Shown here: piece by piece, positions 56,392 to 64,000 of the stretch
How positions within the stretch are numbered: position 1 is the first letter of the stretch
Layout: each line of letters starts with the position of its first letter
From: Legionella busanensis
Lineage (GTDB): Bacteria; Pseudomonadota; Gammaproteobacteria; Legionellales; Legionellaceae
Direction: 5' to 3'
NCBI RefSeq assembly: GCF_900461525.1
Contig: NZ_UGOD01000001.1
Span: 273,501-337,500 of the forward strand
DNA: 64,000 bases
Translations under genes and position numbers: made by a program
The notes under the pieces: generated by a model
The model's input: only the letters and a program-made list of their open reading frames with translations
What the model was told of the DNA's origin: nothing
Database searches by the model: none

Positions 56392-57060
56392 TTATGGGGT
56401 GGTATGCTTTGTATATGATGTAAGCTCATTTAATTGCTTTGGTGAGCCAATATCAGCCCAAACCCCTTCATAAACTGAGCCACTTATTTTTTGTTGGGTG
56501 GTAAGCTCACGTAGTAAAGGAGTGATAGAGTAACGGCCGATAGGGCATTGCTGAAATAGCTCAGGCCGATAATAGGTAATGCCTGCAAATGTATAACAAC
56601 GTTCATTTGTTAAACGTAAACTTTCTAAGTTAAAGTCACCTTTAGGATTATGGGCAGGATTGGCAACCAAGATTACATGCGCTAAAAAATTAGGTAAACA
56701 ATTTAGGGTAGTAAAATCGAAATCAGTATAAATGTCTCCATTAACAACTAAAAATGGTTCTTGGCCTAGAAGAGGTAATGCATTAACAAGGCCACCCCCA
56801 GTTTCCAAACCTCCCGGTGGTTCAGGAGAGTAGCAAATTTCAATATTCCATCGTTTACCATTGCCAAGATGCTGCCGTATCTGCCCCCCTAAATAAGCAT
56901 GATTAATAATAATACGATTAAAGCCTGAGCGAGCTAAATTAATTATATGATGTTCTATTAAAGGTTTCCCATAAATCTGGCACATTGCTTTAGGAATGAA
57001 ATTTGTTATTGGTTTAAGTCGTTCCCCTCGACCTGCAGCTAAAATCATTGCAGTTTTCAT
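56392..57060 (-). CDS. murU: N-acetylmuramate-1-phosphate uridylyltransferase (MurU)
   Basis: A 222-residue nucleotidyltransferase. 'MILAAGRGERLKPITNFIPKAM' is the nucleotide-binding signature and 'FLVVNGDIYTDFDF' the metal-binding Asp block, with 'GGLETGGGLVNALPLLG' between them. The length and layout fit MurU, which makes UDP-N-acetylmuramate from MurNAc-1-phosphate in the cell-wall recycling route that bypasses de novo synthesis and fosfomycin. It overlaps the upstream kinase gene by four bases (ATGA), which is the well-known amgK-murU arrangement. Confidence 0.92.
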   Translation of the reverse strand: MKTAMILAAGRGERLKPITNFIPKAMCQIYGKPLIEHHIINLARSGFNRIIINHAYLGGQIRQHLGNGKRWNIEICYSPEPPGGLETGGGLVNALPLLGQEPFLVVNGDIYTDFDFTTLNCLPNFLAHVILVANPAHNPKGDFNLESLRLTNERCYTFAGITYYRPELFQQCPIGRYSITPLLRELTTQQKISGSVYEGVWADIGSPKQLNELTSYTKHTTP

Positions 57061-58040
57061 GGTAGTCGAATCCTTTTTTGTAAAAAGTAATAGAATGCTT
57101 CAAGCTCTTTATAACTTTCTAAACAAGCAGTTAAATAATGTAAAGTAAGCGGCAGATCACCTAGATAATTAGGTTTTTTATCACGCAAATATAAACGACA
57201 AAAAATACCTAGGATTTTTAAATGACGTTGTATCCCACATACATCAAAAGCACGAACAAAAGAAGAAAAATTCCAGTGTTTTAACTTAGGCGATTGCTCA
57301 TAAAAAACGGTTAGCCATTGACTTATTTGTTCAGGAGGCCACTGAATATAACAGTCTTTAAGCAGTGACACTAAATCATAGGTGATAGGTCCTTGCATTG
57401 CATCTTGAAAATCAATAAGAGCTAATTGATGGTTAAATGCTGCGCCTGGAAGCATAATATTTCTTGAATGATAATCACGATGAATAATTACTTTAGGCTG
57501 TTTTTCAATTTCAGTTATTAACCAATTAAAAGTAGTGTCAATTAAATTTTTTTCTTCTGGGGTAAGTGTTAATTTTAAATAGGCATTTAAAAACCATTCA
57601 GTAAATAAATTTAATTCACCCAACATAAAGTTTCGATCAAAATGGGGAAATTGATATGTACTTTTAAGAGGACATTGCTGCAATACCAATAATGTTTCGA
57701 TTGCAGATTTATATAAAAAATCTGCCGTATCAGTAGATAATTGACTTAAGAATAGGGTGTCACCAAAATCATCTAGAAGAGCAAAGCCATCTAAGTCATT
57801 GACAGCATAAACTTTCGGTGTTAGTAATCCATGGGCACGAAAAAAATCGGCAATTTCAATAAAGGATTTTAAATTTTCTTTGCCCGGTGGGGCATCCATA
57901 ATAATGTAGCTATTACCTTTAAAATTTAGACGATAATATTGCCTAAAACTAGCATCGCCGGTTAAAAGGAATAAAGAAAATTCATTGGAACCAAGGACTT
58001 GTGTTAACCAATTGCTCAGTGCGTTTTGGCGGCTATGCAT
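57057..58040 (-). CDS. amgK: N-acetylmuramate/N-acetylglucosamine kinase (AmgK)
   Basis: A 327-residue aminoglycoside-phosphotransferase-fold kinase. 'RQYYRLNFKGNSYIIMDAPPGKEN' is the nucleotide-binding N-lobe of AmgK. The catalytic loop is 'KVIIHRDYHSRNIMLPG' with Asp of His-Arg-Asp, and 'LALIDFQDAMQGPITYDLVSLL' holds the metal-binding Asp. AmgK phosphorylates recycled MurNAc at C1, and MurU, encoded next with a four-base overlap, then forms UDP-MurNAc. It is divergent from lptD, which is a common arrangement in this group. Confidence 0.92.
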   Translation of the reverse strand: MHSRQNALSNWLTQVLGSNEFSLFLLTGDASFRQYYRLNFKGNSYIIMDAPPGKENLKSFIEIADFFRAHGLLTPKVYAVNDLDGFALLDDFGDTLFLSQLSTDTADFLYKSAIETLLVLQQCPLKSTYQFPHFDRNFMLGELNLFTEWFLNAYLKLTLTPEEKNLIDTTFNWLITEIEKQPKVIIHRDYHSRNIMLPGAAFNHQLALIDFQDAMQGPITYDLVSLLKDCYIQWPPEQISQWLTVFYEQSPKLKHWNFSSFVRAFDVCGIQRHLKILGIFCRLYLRDKKPNYLGDLPLTLHYLTACLESYKELEAFYYFLQKRIRLP

Positions 58041-58127
58041 GCTATACTCCCTAACCTTTTTTGTTTAAAGGGTAATTATGGATATGACAAATTATCAAGC
58101 ACACTGTGCTTACAGGTATTTAATGAT

Positions 58128-60683
58128 ATGACTATGGCTTTTAGGTTTACCCTTCTAAAAACAAACAGAAAGAGGCTAAATTGTATTCTTTTTACAGTTA
58201 CATTTGTAGGTATTTTAAGTCTAGCGAGTCTCTATTTTAAAAATGCAAGTGCGTCAGAGGTATTAATAGAACCAATAGAGGCTTGTGTACTACCACGAGA
58301 TACTTATCTAAATAGTGCTATACGCGCTAATTTTGCCCACTGCTTAGGGTGGCAAGAGGGTCCTTCTTATTCTAGATGTCAAGGTAGCTATCTACCACTT
58401 GATGTGCAACCTCTAGATAGAGAGGATGAAGTTCAGATATTTGCTAATACAATGTCACTTTATAATGCTGGTCGTTCTGAGCTAAAGGGTAATATTGAAG
58501 TAAGGCAAACCACGAGAATACTTAATGCTCAAACAGCTTATATTTATCGAGATACTAAAACTAATCAGGTAACCAATATTGAATTACTTGGCTCAGTTAG
58601 ATATCAAGAGCCAGGCCGCTTAATGATTGCTAGAAAAGTCACCATAAATCCACAAACAAAAGCAGGGACGGCGGAAGATGTATTATATCGCTTTAATTCA
58701 GTTCGTCGTGGTTCGGCATTGCCGGCATGGGGGCGAGCTGGCTTAATTGAGCGCTTTCCAAATAAAGATTATTTTCTAGCGAAAGCTACTTATAGTACTT
58801 GTGCACCGCAAGATAATGCTTGGCATTTAGAAGCGCGAAAAATAAATTTAGACGATGCTAATTCCGTTGGAGTAGCACGTGATGCACGTTTATTAATTGG
58901 CGATATTCCTGTCCTTTATACGCCATATATAAGTTTTCCAACGTCTAAGGAAAGAAAATCAGGTTTTTTATGGCCTACTTTTGGTAATTCAAATGTCGGA
59001 GGGTTTGATTTTTCTATTCCTTATTATTGGAATATTGCCCCAAATTATGATGCAACCTTTTACCCTCATTTATATACAAAACGCGGTGTTATGCTGGGAG
59101 AACAATTTCGTTATTTAACAGCAAGCTCGGTAGGAAATATTTATGCCAGTTTTTTACCGCATGATCGAGCCTATATTAACTTTATTCGTAATAATGAAGT
59201 TAGTTTTCCCCAACTGCAAGGATCTTCAAAAAATAGGTGGTCACTCCAATTTCAAGATTTGACATATTTTACGCCAAACTTGAAATTACGTGTTAATGCA
59301 CAACAAGTTTCCGATGATTACTATTTACAAGATTTTAGTAGCAACTTAGCTGTACTTACAGAAAGGCAGCTCGTGCGCGAGGCAGAATTGGCTTATAAGC
59401 TTGATAATTGGCTTTTTCGAGGTTTATTACAATCTTATCAAACCTTACAACCAATTAATTTAACACCGGTAAGCGATATTTATCAGCGCTTACCTCAACT
59501 GTCAGCAAATGGGTTTTATGACGATTTACCTTTAAATGGGAATTTTTTTCTATTGGGACAATACGATAATTTTCGTTGGCCTAATAACTTAACCAATCCG
59601 CCAGAAGGACCACGTTACTATTTAAATCCAGTTTTATCCCTACCTCAAACACAGCCTTGGGGATATTTCACCCCTAGTTTCGAAGTAGTGCAGAATGCTT
59701 ATGATGTTAGACATAATGACCCATTGCCTAATTCACATTATAGTAATACCATTCCACGTTACAGCCTTGATAGCGGTTTATTCTTTGATAGGCCTACTCA
59801 AATTATGGGTGAAGGGTTTAATCAAACACTAGAGCCCCGGCTTTTTTATTTGTATGTGCCTTATCATAATCAAAGAAGAATTCCTGTTTATGATTCAGCT
59901 TATCCTATATTTAATTTTGATCAATTATTTCGTGTAAACCGTTTTTCGGGTTTTGATCGAATTGGTGACGCAAATCAATTCTCTTATGCAATAACGACAC
60001 GTTGGATATCCGATGTGACTGGCACGGAAAAAGCACAATTTTCAATAGGACAAAGTTATTATCTTTCAGAACGAAGAGTCCAATTATGTCGTAGCTTATT
60101 AGAAAATTGTTATGATGATCCGCTAGCTTTAGGATATGTCTCACCATTTCCTCATAAGTCACCCATTGCTTCGCGTTTTTCATATAATTTTAATCCTGCT
60201 GTCACTTTTATTGGTGATTATGTATGGGATGTTAATACGCATTCTACTAATAATGGCCATCTTGATCTTTCTTATCAACCTGGGCCTAATGAATTAGTAA
60301 GCTTAGGTTATACCTACTTAGTTAATGGTGATATTACTTATATTAATAATATTTTTGATGTTAATCCGCTACATCAAGTTACTTTCGCTTACGCCTGGCC
60401 TTTTAATGAAAAATGGAGTACTTTGGGGGCTTATAATTTTAATATTAGTAAAGGCTATGAAATGATGTCCTTCTTGGGTATCCAATATGATAGCTGTTGT
60501 TGGGCAGTAAGAGTAATGGGGGGAAGAACATTTAAAGATTTAAATCAACGATCTTCGCCACGTTATAATAATAATATTTATTTCCAAGTATTACTAAAAG
60601 GGCTAGGCTCATTGGGTAATAGTGGACCAAGTACTATTATTCGTACATTTTTGCCAAGTTATGTAGATAGTTTTCATCGCTAG
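58128..60683 (+). CDS. lptD: LPS-assembly protein LptD
   Basis: About 851 residues from the ATG at 58128; a longer frame from TTG 58026 would overlap the divergent amgK start and adds a tail without signal character. A signal peptide or anchor ('LNCILFTVTFVGILSLASLYF') is followed by a Cys-containing segment, an OstA/LptA-like jellyroll (about residues 100-220, 'FANTMSLYNAGRSELKGNIEV'), and the large outer-membrane barrel with 'GFLWPTFGNSNVGGFDFSIPYYW'. The late Cys-Cys pair ('YDSCCWAVRVMGG') is the conserved disulfide partner. LptD with LptE inserts LPS into the outer leaflet. surA, which encodes its chaperone, follows. Confidence 0.96.
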   Translation: MTMAFRFTLLKTNRKRLNCILFTVTFVGILSLASLYFKNASASEVLIEPIEACVLPRDTYLNSAIRANFAHCLGWQEGPSYSRCQGSYLPLDVQPLDREDEVQIFANTMSLYNAGRSELKGNIEVRQTTRILNAQTAYIYRDTKTNQVTNIELLGSVRYQEPGRLMIARKVTINPQTKAGTAEDVLYRFNSVRRGSALPAWGRAGLIERFPNKDYFLAKATYSTCAPQDNAWHLEARKINLDDANSVGVARDARLLIGDIPVLYTPYISFPTSKERKSGFLWPTFGNSNVGGFDFSIPYYWNIAPNYDATFYPHLYTKRGVMLGEQFRYLTASSVGNIYASFLPHDRAYINFIRNNEVSFPQLQGSSKNRWSLQFQDLTYFTPNLKLRVNAQQVSDDYYLQDFSSNLAVLTERQLVREAELAYKLDNWLFRGLLQSYQTLQPINLTPVSDIYQRLPQLSANGFYDDLPLNGNFFLLGQYDNFRWPNNLTNPPEGPRYYLNPVLSLPQTQPWGYFTPSFEVVQNAYDVRHNDPLPNSHYSNTIPRYSLDSGLFFDRPTQIMGEGFNQTLEPRLFYLYVPYHNQRRIPVYDSAYPIFNFDQLFRVNRFSGFDRIGDANQFSYAITTRWISDVTGTEKAQFSIGQSYYLSERRVQLCRSLLENCYDDPLALGYVSPFPHKSPIASRFSYNFNPAVTFIGDYVWDVNTHSTNNGHLDLSYQPGPNELVSLGYTYLVNGDITYINNIFDVNPLHQVTFAYAWPFNEKWSTLGAYNFNISKGYEMMSFLGIQYDSCCWAVRVMGGRTFKDLNQRSSPRYNNNIYFQVLLKGLGSLGNSGPSTIIRTFLPSYVDSFHR

Positions 60684-60692
60684 CTATTTAAG

Positions 60693-60836
60693 AGACCTCT
60701 TTCCAAATTGGCCTTGATGGCCAATCTCGGCGGAAAAAAGTCTTCAAAATGCTCATGTACTTCATGTACACTGCGCTTTTTCAGGCTTTTTTCTTGACCG
60801 ACCTTGTCTCATCACTGCCAATTTGAAAAGAGGTCT
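60693..60836. mobile_element. MITE-like element, copy 2
   Basis: A 144-bp element between lptD and surA with 20-base terminal inverted repeats, AGACCTCTTTCCAAATTGGC (60693-60712) and GCCAATTTGAAAAGAGGTCT (60817-60836), which match at 19 of 20 positions. The interior (GGCCAATCTCGGC, GAAAAAAGTC, ATGCTCATGTACTTCATGTACACTG split by small gaps) is a diverged copy of the element at 51421-51573. No protein is encoded. It may form a long stem-loop in the lptD transcript. Confidence 0.8.
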
Positions 60837-60940
60837 AAGGTATAAGGTTGCTAGGAATTTATACCCTTAAAGTCAATTTGCTTGTATTTTGGGTATAAAT
60901 CGCCTAAATTGCCGCTCTAAAACAAAATGAGGAATATCGC

Positions 60941-62221
60941 ATGCTAAAGCGTATTGCATTTTTGCTACTGTTGTTACCTGCATTTACGTTTGCTGAACCT
61001 TTAGATCGTGTTGTTGCGATAGTAAATGATAGTGTTATTACTGCAAGTGAGTTAAATACTCAAGTAGAAACCCTTCGTCAACAAATACTTGCCCAAAAGG
61101 TAGAACTTCCCTCTGAAAGGGTTTTAAAAAAACAAGTTCTCCAGCACTTAATTAATACTGATCTGCAGTTACAGTTGGCAAAACAGCATAATATTACTGT
61201 TGACAATGCTGAGTTAAATGATGCAATTGCTAAGATTGCTGAACAAAATAACTTGTCTTTATCTCAATTACGAGAAGCGTTACAGCAACAAGGTCTAACT
61301 TGGCAACGATATCGTGAAAATCTACGTAAAGAAATTATTATGGCGCGCCTTCAGCAAAAAGCTGTTGGAAAAGATGTTAAAGTGACGCCGGAGCAAGTTG
61401 AGAATTACTTAAAGTCAGGTGCTTATCAGGATAAAACCAAATTTACTTATCACTTACAAAATATGATTATTCCTTTACCAGAAGAGCCTACCTCTGCTGA
61501 GCTTAAAAAAGCGCAAGAGAAAGCTAATCAAGTCTTAGCTAAATTACAAAAAGGTGCTGAGTTTAATAATGTTGCTACAGAAGAATCAAATAATGGATTT
61601 ATTTTAGAAAGTAATGATTTAGGTGATAGATATTTGGCACAATTACCTGAGCTTTTTGCTAAAGAAGTAATAAAAATGAAGCCTGGCCAAGTTGCAGGTC
61701 CATTACGAGCAGGCAATGGATACCAAATCATTAAACTAATTGCTGTTGGAGGTAAAGATGAAAAACATGAGGTTATAAAAACTCATGTTCGTCATATTTT
61801 AATAAAGCCCGATAACCGCATGACTGCAGAAGAAGCAAAACGTCAAGCTAATAATATTTACCAGCAATTAAAATCAGGAAAGAACTTTGCAGAAATGGCT
61901 AAACAATATTCGCTTGATATAGTCAGTGCCACAAAAGGTGGCGACTTAGGGTGGGTTAATACAGGAGAGCTAGTACCGCAATTTGAAAAGGCAATGAACT
62001 CTTTACCATTGCATAAAATTAGTAAGCCTGTTAAATCCATGTTTGGCTGGCATATTATTGAAGTTCTTGAACGTAAACGTGTTGATGATTCCGCTACTTT
62101 CCAACGCCAGCAAGTCATGCAATTTTTACAGCAACGTAAATTTAGTGAAGCTGTTCAAAACTGGCAACAACATTTAAGAACGAATGCTTACGTTAAAATT
62201 CTTGATAAGGAATTAGCGTGA
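60941..62221 (+). CDS. surA: Periplasmic chaperone/peptidyl-prolyl isomerase SurA
   Basis: A 426-residue precursor with signal peptide 'MLKRIAFLLLLLPAFTFA'. The SurA N-domain starts 'EPLDRVVAIVNDSVITASELN'. Two parvulin domains follow, at about residues 170-270 ('FNNVATEESNNGF', less conserved) and 280-385 ('VRHILIKPDNRMTAEEAKRQ', 'GGDLGWVNTGELVPQFEKAM'), as in the E. coli protein. It escorts outer-membrane proteins, LptD among them, through the periplasm. The stop overlaps the pdxA start by four bases, so the two are translationally coupled. Confidence 0.97.
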   Translation: MLKRIAFLLLLLPAFTFAEPLDRVVAIVNDSVITASELNTQVETLRQQILAQKVELPSERVLKKQVLQHLINTDLQLQLAKQHNITVDNAELNDAIAKIAEQNNLSLSQLREALQQQGLTWQRYRENLRKEIIMARLQQKAVGKDVKVTPEQVENYLKSGAYQDKTKFTYHLQNMIIPLPEEPTSAELKKAQEKANQVLAKLQKGAEFNNVATEESNNGFILESNDLGDRYLAQLPELFAKEVIKMKPGQVAGPLRAGNGYQIIKLIAVGGKDEKHEVIKTHVRHILIKPDNRMTAEEAKRQANNIYQQLKSGKNFAEMAKQYSLDIVSATKGGDLGWVNTGELVPQFEKAMNSLPLHKISKPVKSMFGWHIIEVLERKRVDDSATFQRQQVMQFLQQRKFSEAVQNWQQHLRTNAYVKILDKELA

Positions 62222-63207
62222 TAAAACCACTGTTGATAAGCAGTGGTGAACCCGCAGGTATTGGCCCAGATATTTGTCTTGCTCTTGCTAAGCTTAATTT
62301 GCCTATTGTTATCTTAGCTGATAAAAAATTGTTGCAAGAGCGAGCTGAAAAACTGCAATTAGCTGTTAATTTTATTGATTATGTCGAGTCTACTAATTTT
62401 AGTACTAAGCCAAATAGTTTAGTTGTCCTTTCAATTCCATGTAATCAACCCGTTGAAGCGGGAAAATTAAACACTGCAAATGCTGACTATGTTATCCGTA
62501 TGTTAACTAGAGGCGCAAAAGATTGTTTAGAAAATAGATTTTCTGCACTTGTTACAGCCCCTGTCCATAAGGCAGTTATTAATGATGCTGGTATTCCTTT
62601 TACAGGCCATACTGAATTCTTTGCTAATTATTGCAATATAGAAACAGTTGTTATGATGTTAGCTTGCCCTGCAATGAAAGTTGCGCTGGTAACGACACAT
62701 TTACCACTCAACGAAGTTCCTAAGGCAGTAACTAAACACCTCCTTTATAATGTTTTACAGCAATTACAAGAATCTTTAAAAAAAGATTTTGGTATTGAAA
62801 ACCCACGTATCTGGGTTGCAGGTTTAAATCCACATGCAGGTGAGGGAGGATATTTAGGGCGTGAGGAATTAGATATTATTATTCCTACTCTAGACAAAAT
62901 GAAAGAACAAGGAATGAATGTAGAAGGTCCTTTTCCTGCTGATACAATGTTTGTTCCACACAATACAAATACAAAAGTGGATGCCTATGTTGCTATGTAT
63001 CATGATCAAGGATTACCTGTATTAAAATATGCCGGCTTTGGCCAAGCGGTAAATATTACTTTGGGTTTACCTATTATTCGTACATCTGTTGATCACGGAA
63101 CAGCACTTGAGTTGGCTGGAACTGGACAAGCCAATGCTGCGAGCTTAATTGCGGCAGTTAAAACAGCGTTATTTATGTCAGAACAAAGGGCTAAGAAGCA
63201 TGTCTAA
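62218..63207 (+). CDS. pdxA: 4-hydroxythreonine-4-phosphate dehydrogenase
   Basis: A 329-residue enzyme of normal length. It starts at GTG 62218, overlapping the surA stop: 'PLLISSGEPAGIGPDICLAL' is the family N-terminus. 'LVTAPVHKAVINDAGIPFTGHTEFFA' and 'GLNPHAGEGGYLGREELDII' carry the metal-binding histidines, and 'YVAMYHDQGLPVLKYAGFG' with 'IRTSVDHGTALELAGTG' close the active site. It oxidises 4-hydroxythreonine-4-phosphate with NAD(P)+ in pyridoxal-phosphate synthesis. The surA-pdxA link is typical of gammaproteobacteria. Confidence 0.97.
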   Translation: MIKPLLISSGEPAGIGPDICLALAKLNLPIVILADKKLLQERAEKLQLAVNFIDYVESTNFSTKPNSLVVLSIPCNQPVEAGKLNTANADYVIRMLTRGAKDCLENRFSALVTAPVHKAVINDAGIPFTGHTEFFANYCNIETVVMMLACPAMKVALVTTHLPLNEVPKAVTKHLLYNVLQQLQESLKKDFGIENPRIWVAGLNPHAGEGGYLGREELDIIIPTLDKMKEQGMNVEGPFPADTMFVPHNTNTKVDAYVAMYHDQGLPVLKYAGFGQAVNITLGLPIIRTSVDHGTALELAGTGQANAASLIAAVKTALFMSEQRAKKHV

Positions 63208-63688
63208 TTTTAGTTTAGTTGCAGCAATTGATGAAAATTACGGCCTAGGGAAAGATAATCAATTGCTTTGTCATTTGCCAGCTGATTTAAAAAATTTCAA
63301 ACAGTTAACGATGGGTAAACCTATTGTAATGGGTAAAAAAACTTACCAATCCATTGGAAAACCTTTGCCAGGACGCCAAAACATTGTATTGACTACACAG
63401 GATTTACAAATTGAAGGGGCGGATATTGCTCGTTCATTAGAACATGCGATTGATTTAGCAGGTAAGGCATCCGAAATAATGATTATTGGCGGGGCAACTA
63501 TTTTTGAACAATTCTTACCTTTAGCTAGTCAAATTTATTTAACGGTAATTCATCATCAGTTTAACGCAGATGTCTTTTTTCCTAAATTCGATTTAGCGGC
63601 CTGGCATTGTATGCAGACACAATACCGACCGCACGATGAGAAAAATCTATATGATATGACATTTTACCATTATAAACGTTCTAATTAA
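63200..63688 (+). CDS. folA: Dihydrofolate reductase
   Basis: A 162-residue enzyme from the ATG at 63200, which overlaps the pdxA stop by 8 bp; the longer frame from 63149 lies entirely inside pdxA. It has 'FSLVAAIDENYGLGKDNQLLCHLPADLKNFK' in which the Leu-Pro-x-Asp substrate site is seen, 'KPIVMGKKTYQSIGKPLPGRQNIVLT' and 'IMIIGGATIFEQFLPLASQIYLT', the usual NADPH-binding blocks. It makes tetrahydrofolate and is the target of trimethoprim. In many relatives pdxA is followed by ksgA; here folA takes that place. Confidence 0.96.
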   Translation: MSNFSLVAAIDENYGLGKDNQLLCHLPADLKNFKQLTMGKPIVMGKKTYQSIGKPLPGRQNIVLTTQDLQIEGADIARSLEHAIDLAGKASEIMIIGGATIFEQFLPLASQIYLTVIHHQFNADVFFPKFDLAAWHCMQTQYRPHDEKNLYDMTFYHYKRSN

Positions 63689-64000
63689 TATTCAGTAACT
63701 ATCACTTGGCTTGATGTAGGGCCATGAGAGTGGTTGTTAGGATTATGAGCATGCGCATGTTGATTCACTCTACCATTTCCTAATACTTGGAAAATATTTA
63801 GAACAACCTCTTGACCGGCATATGAAATATTGCAGCGATTATAGCCTGGCCACGTTTTACCTGGTTGCTTACTACCTCGATAAAGAGCTTGACATAAAAA
63901 CAAGGGTTTACCATTTGTGTCTCGTCCAATTCTAACAGGACTTCTGGTATCTTTTTGCCAGGAAGTATTATTAAAGAGATTTCGCGGCGGGACCTTAAAA
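63685..64000 (-). CDS. DM9/DUF3421-repeat protein, C-terminal part
   Basis: The frame is open to the right edge of the window, so only the C-terminal 104 or so residues are seen. They contain 'IGRDTNGKPLFLCQALYRGS' followed by 'KQPGKTWPGYNRCNISYAGQE', the pattern of a DM9 repeat (DUF3421), a lectin-like fold known from insects, molluscs and scattered bacteria, where it binds mannose-type sugars in some cases. The end is His/Asn-rich ('NQHAHAHNPNNHSHG'), which could bind metal. The stop overlaps the folA stop by three to four bases on opposite strands. An N-terminal signal, if any, is outside the window. Confidence 0.7.
   Translation of the reverse strand, partial: FKVPPRNLFNNTSWQKDTRSPVRIGRDTNGKPLFLCQALYRGSKQPGKTWPGYNRCNISYAGQEVVLNIFQVLGNGRVNQHAHAHNPNNHSHGPTSSQVIVTEY

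Noticed and set aside
59911..60183. 90-codon minus-strand frame inside lptD
   Set aside because: Lies within the LptD barrel coding region; a shadow frame.

Overview
The window is a low-GC (about one third G+C by eye) chromosomal segment that I read as Legionella or a close Legionellales relative. The basis is the set of housekeeping genes (lptD-surA-pdxA-folA, efp/epmB, ppk1, the long FadE-type acyl-CoA dehydrogenase, amgK/murU), several Legionella-style LuxR regulators, and large eukaryote-targeting-type proteins that look like Dot/Icm effectors. This assignment is inference from protein style and gene order; no rRNA or other decisive marker is present.

Layout. 1-4.2 kb: the end of a LysR regulator, two divergent LuxR-type regulators separated by about 730 bp of extremely AT-rich DNA, a SnoaL/NTF2-like protein, and a tandem array of 219-bp units that carry paired inverted palindromes. 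4.2-8.4 kb: an SDR-type epimerase, then a leftward four-gene operon: an unannotated 48-residue peptide, an HExxH peptide-hydroxylase-like protein, a SAM methyltransferase and an MFS exporter. This looks like an undescribed RiPP (modified peptide) cassette and is the most interesting item in the window. 8.6-20.6 kb: an alpha/beta hydrolase resembling SidB-type effectors but with Cys at the nucleophile position, a secreted aldo/keto reductase, small unknown genes, an AraC/GyrI-like regulator, a 1253-residue effector candidate with a zeta-toxin-like P-loop kinase domain and a tandem 101-residue repeat, and a LID-less adenylate-kinase paralogue. 19.8-22.1 kb: a lipid kinase overlapping a metallophosphoesterase, and YajQ.

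22.2-39.6 kb is a surface-polysaccharide locus. RfbA, RfbB, RfbC and RfbD together make dTDP-L-rhamnose. A DegT aminotransferase plus a WxcM-type fusion (acetyltransferase + 3,4-ketoisomerase) diverts the RfbB product to a dTDP-3-acetamido-3,6-dideoxyhexose (Fuc3NAc or Qui3NAc type). ManC supplies GDP-mannose, and a WcaJ-like sugar transferase probably starts the lipid-linked repeat. A RgpF/WsaF-type transferase, an ArnC-like GT2 with GtrA, a GT-C-like membrane protein and an acyltransferase build and decorate the chain. A decayed gene lies between rfbC and the RgpF-type gene.

39.7-64 kb is mostly core: a small lipoprotein, a RimK-type ligase, EF-P divergent from its lysine-modifying enzyme EpmB, a GT2 with an odd start, an AlgI/AlgJ-like O-acetylation pair followed by an OafA-SGNH acyltransferase, Ppk1, a single CHR-domain chromate transporter, a CYTH-like protein, FadE, a Pro/Ala-tailed unknown, MurU/AmgK (cell-wall recycling), LptD, SurA, PdxA, DHFR and the end of a DM9/DUF3421 protein. 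Two diverged copies of a roughly 150-bp MITE-like element with terminal inverted repeats lie at 51.4 and 60.7 kb.
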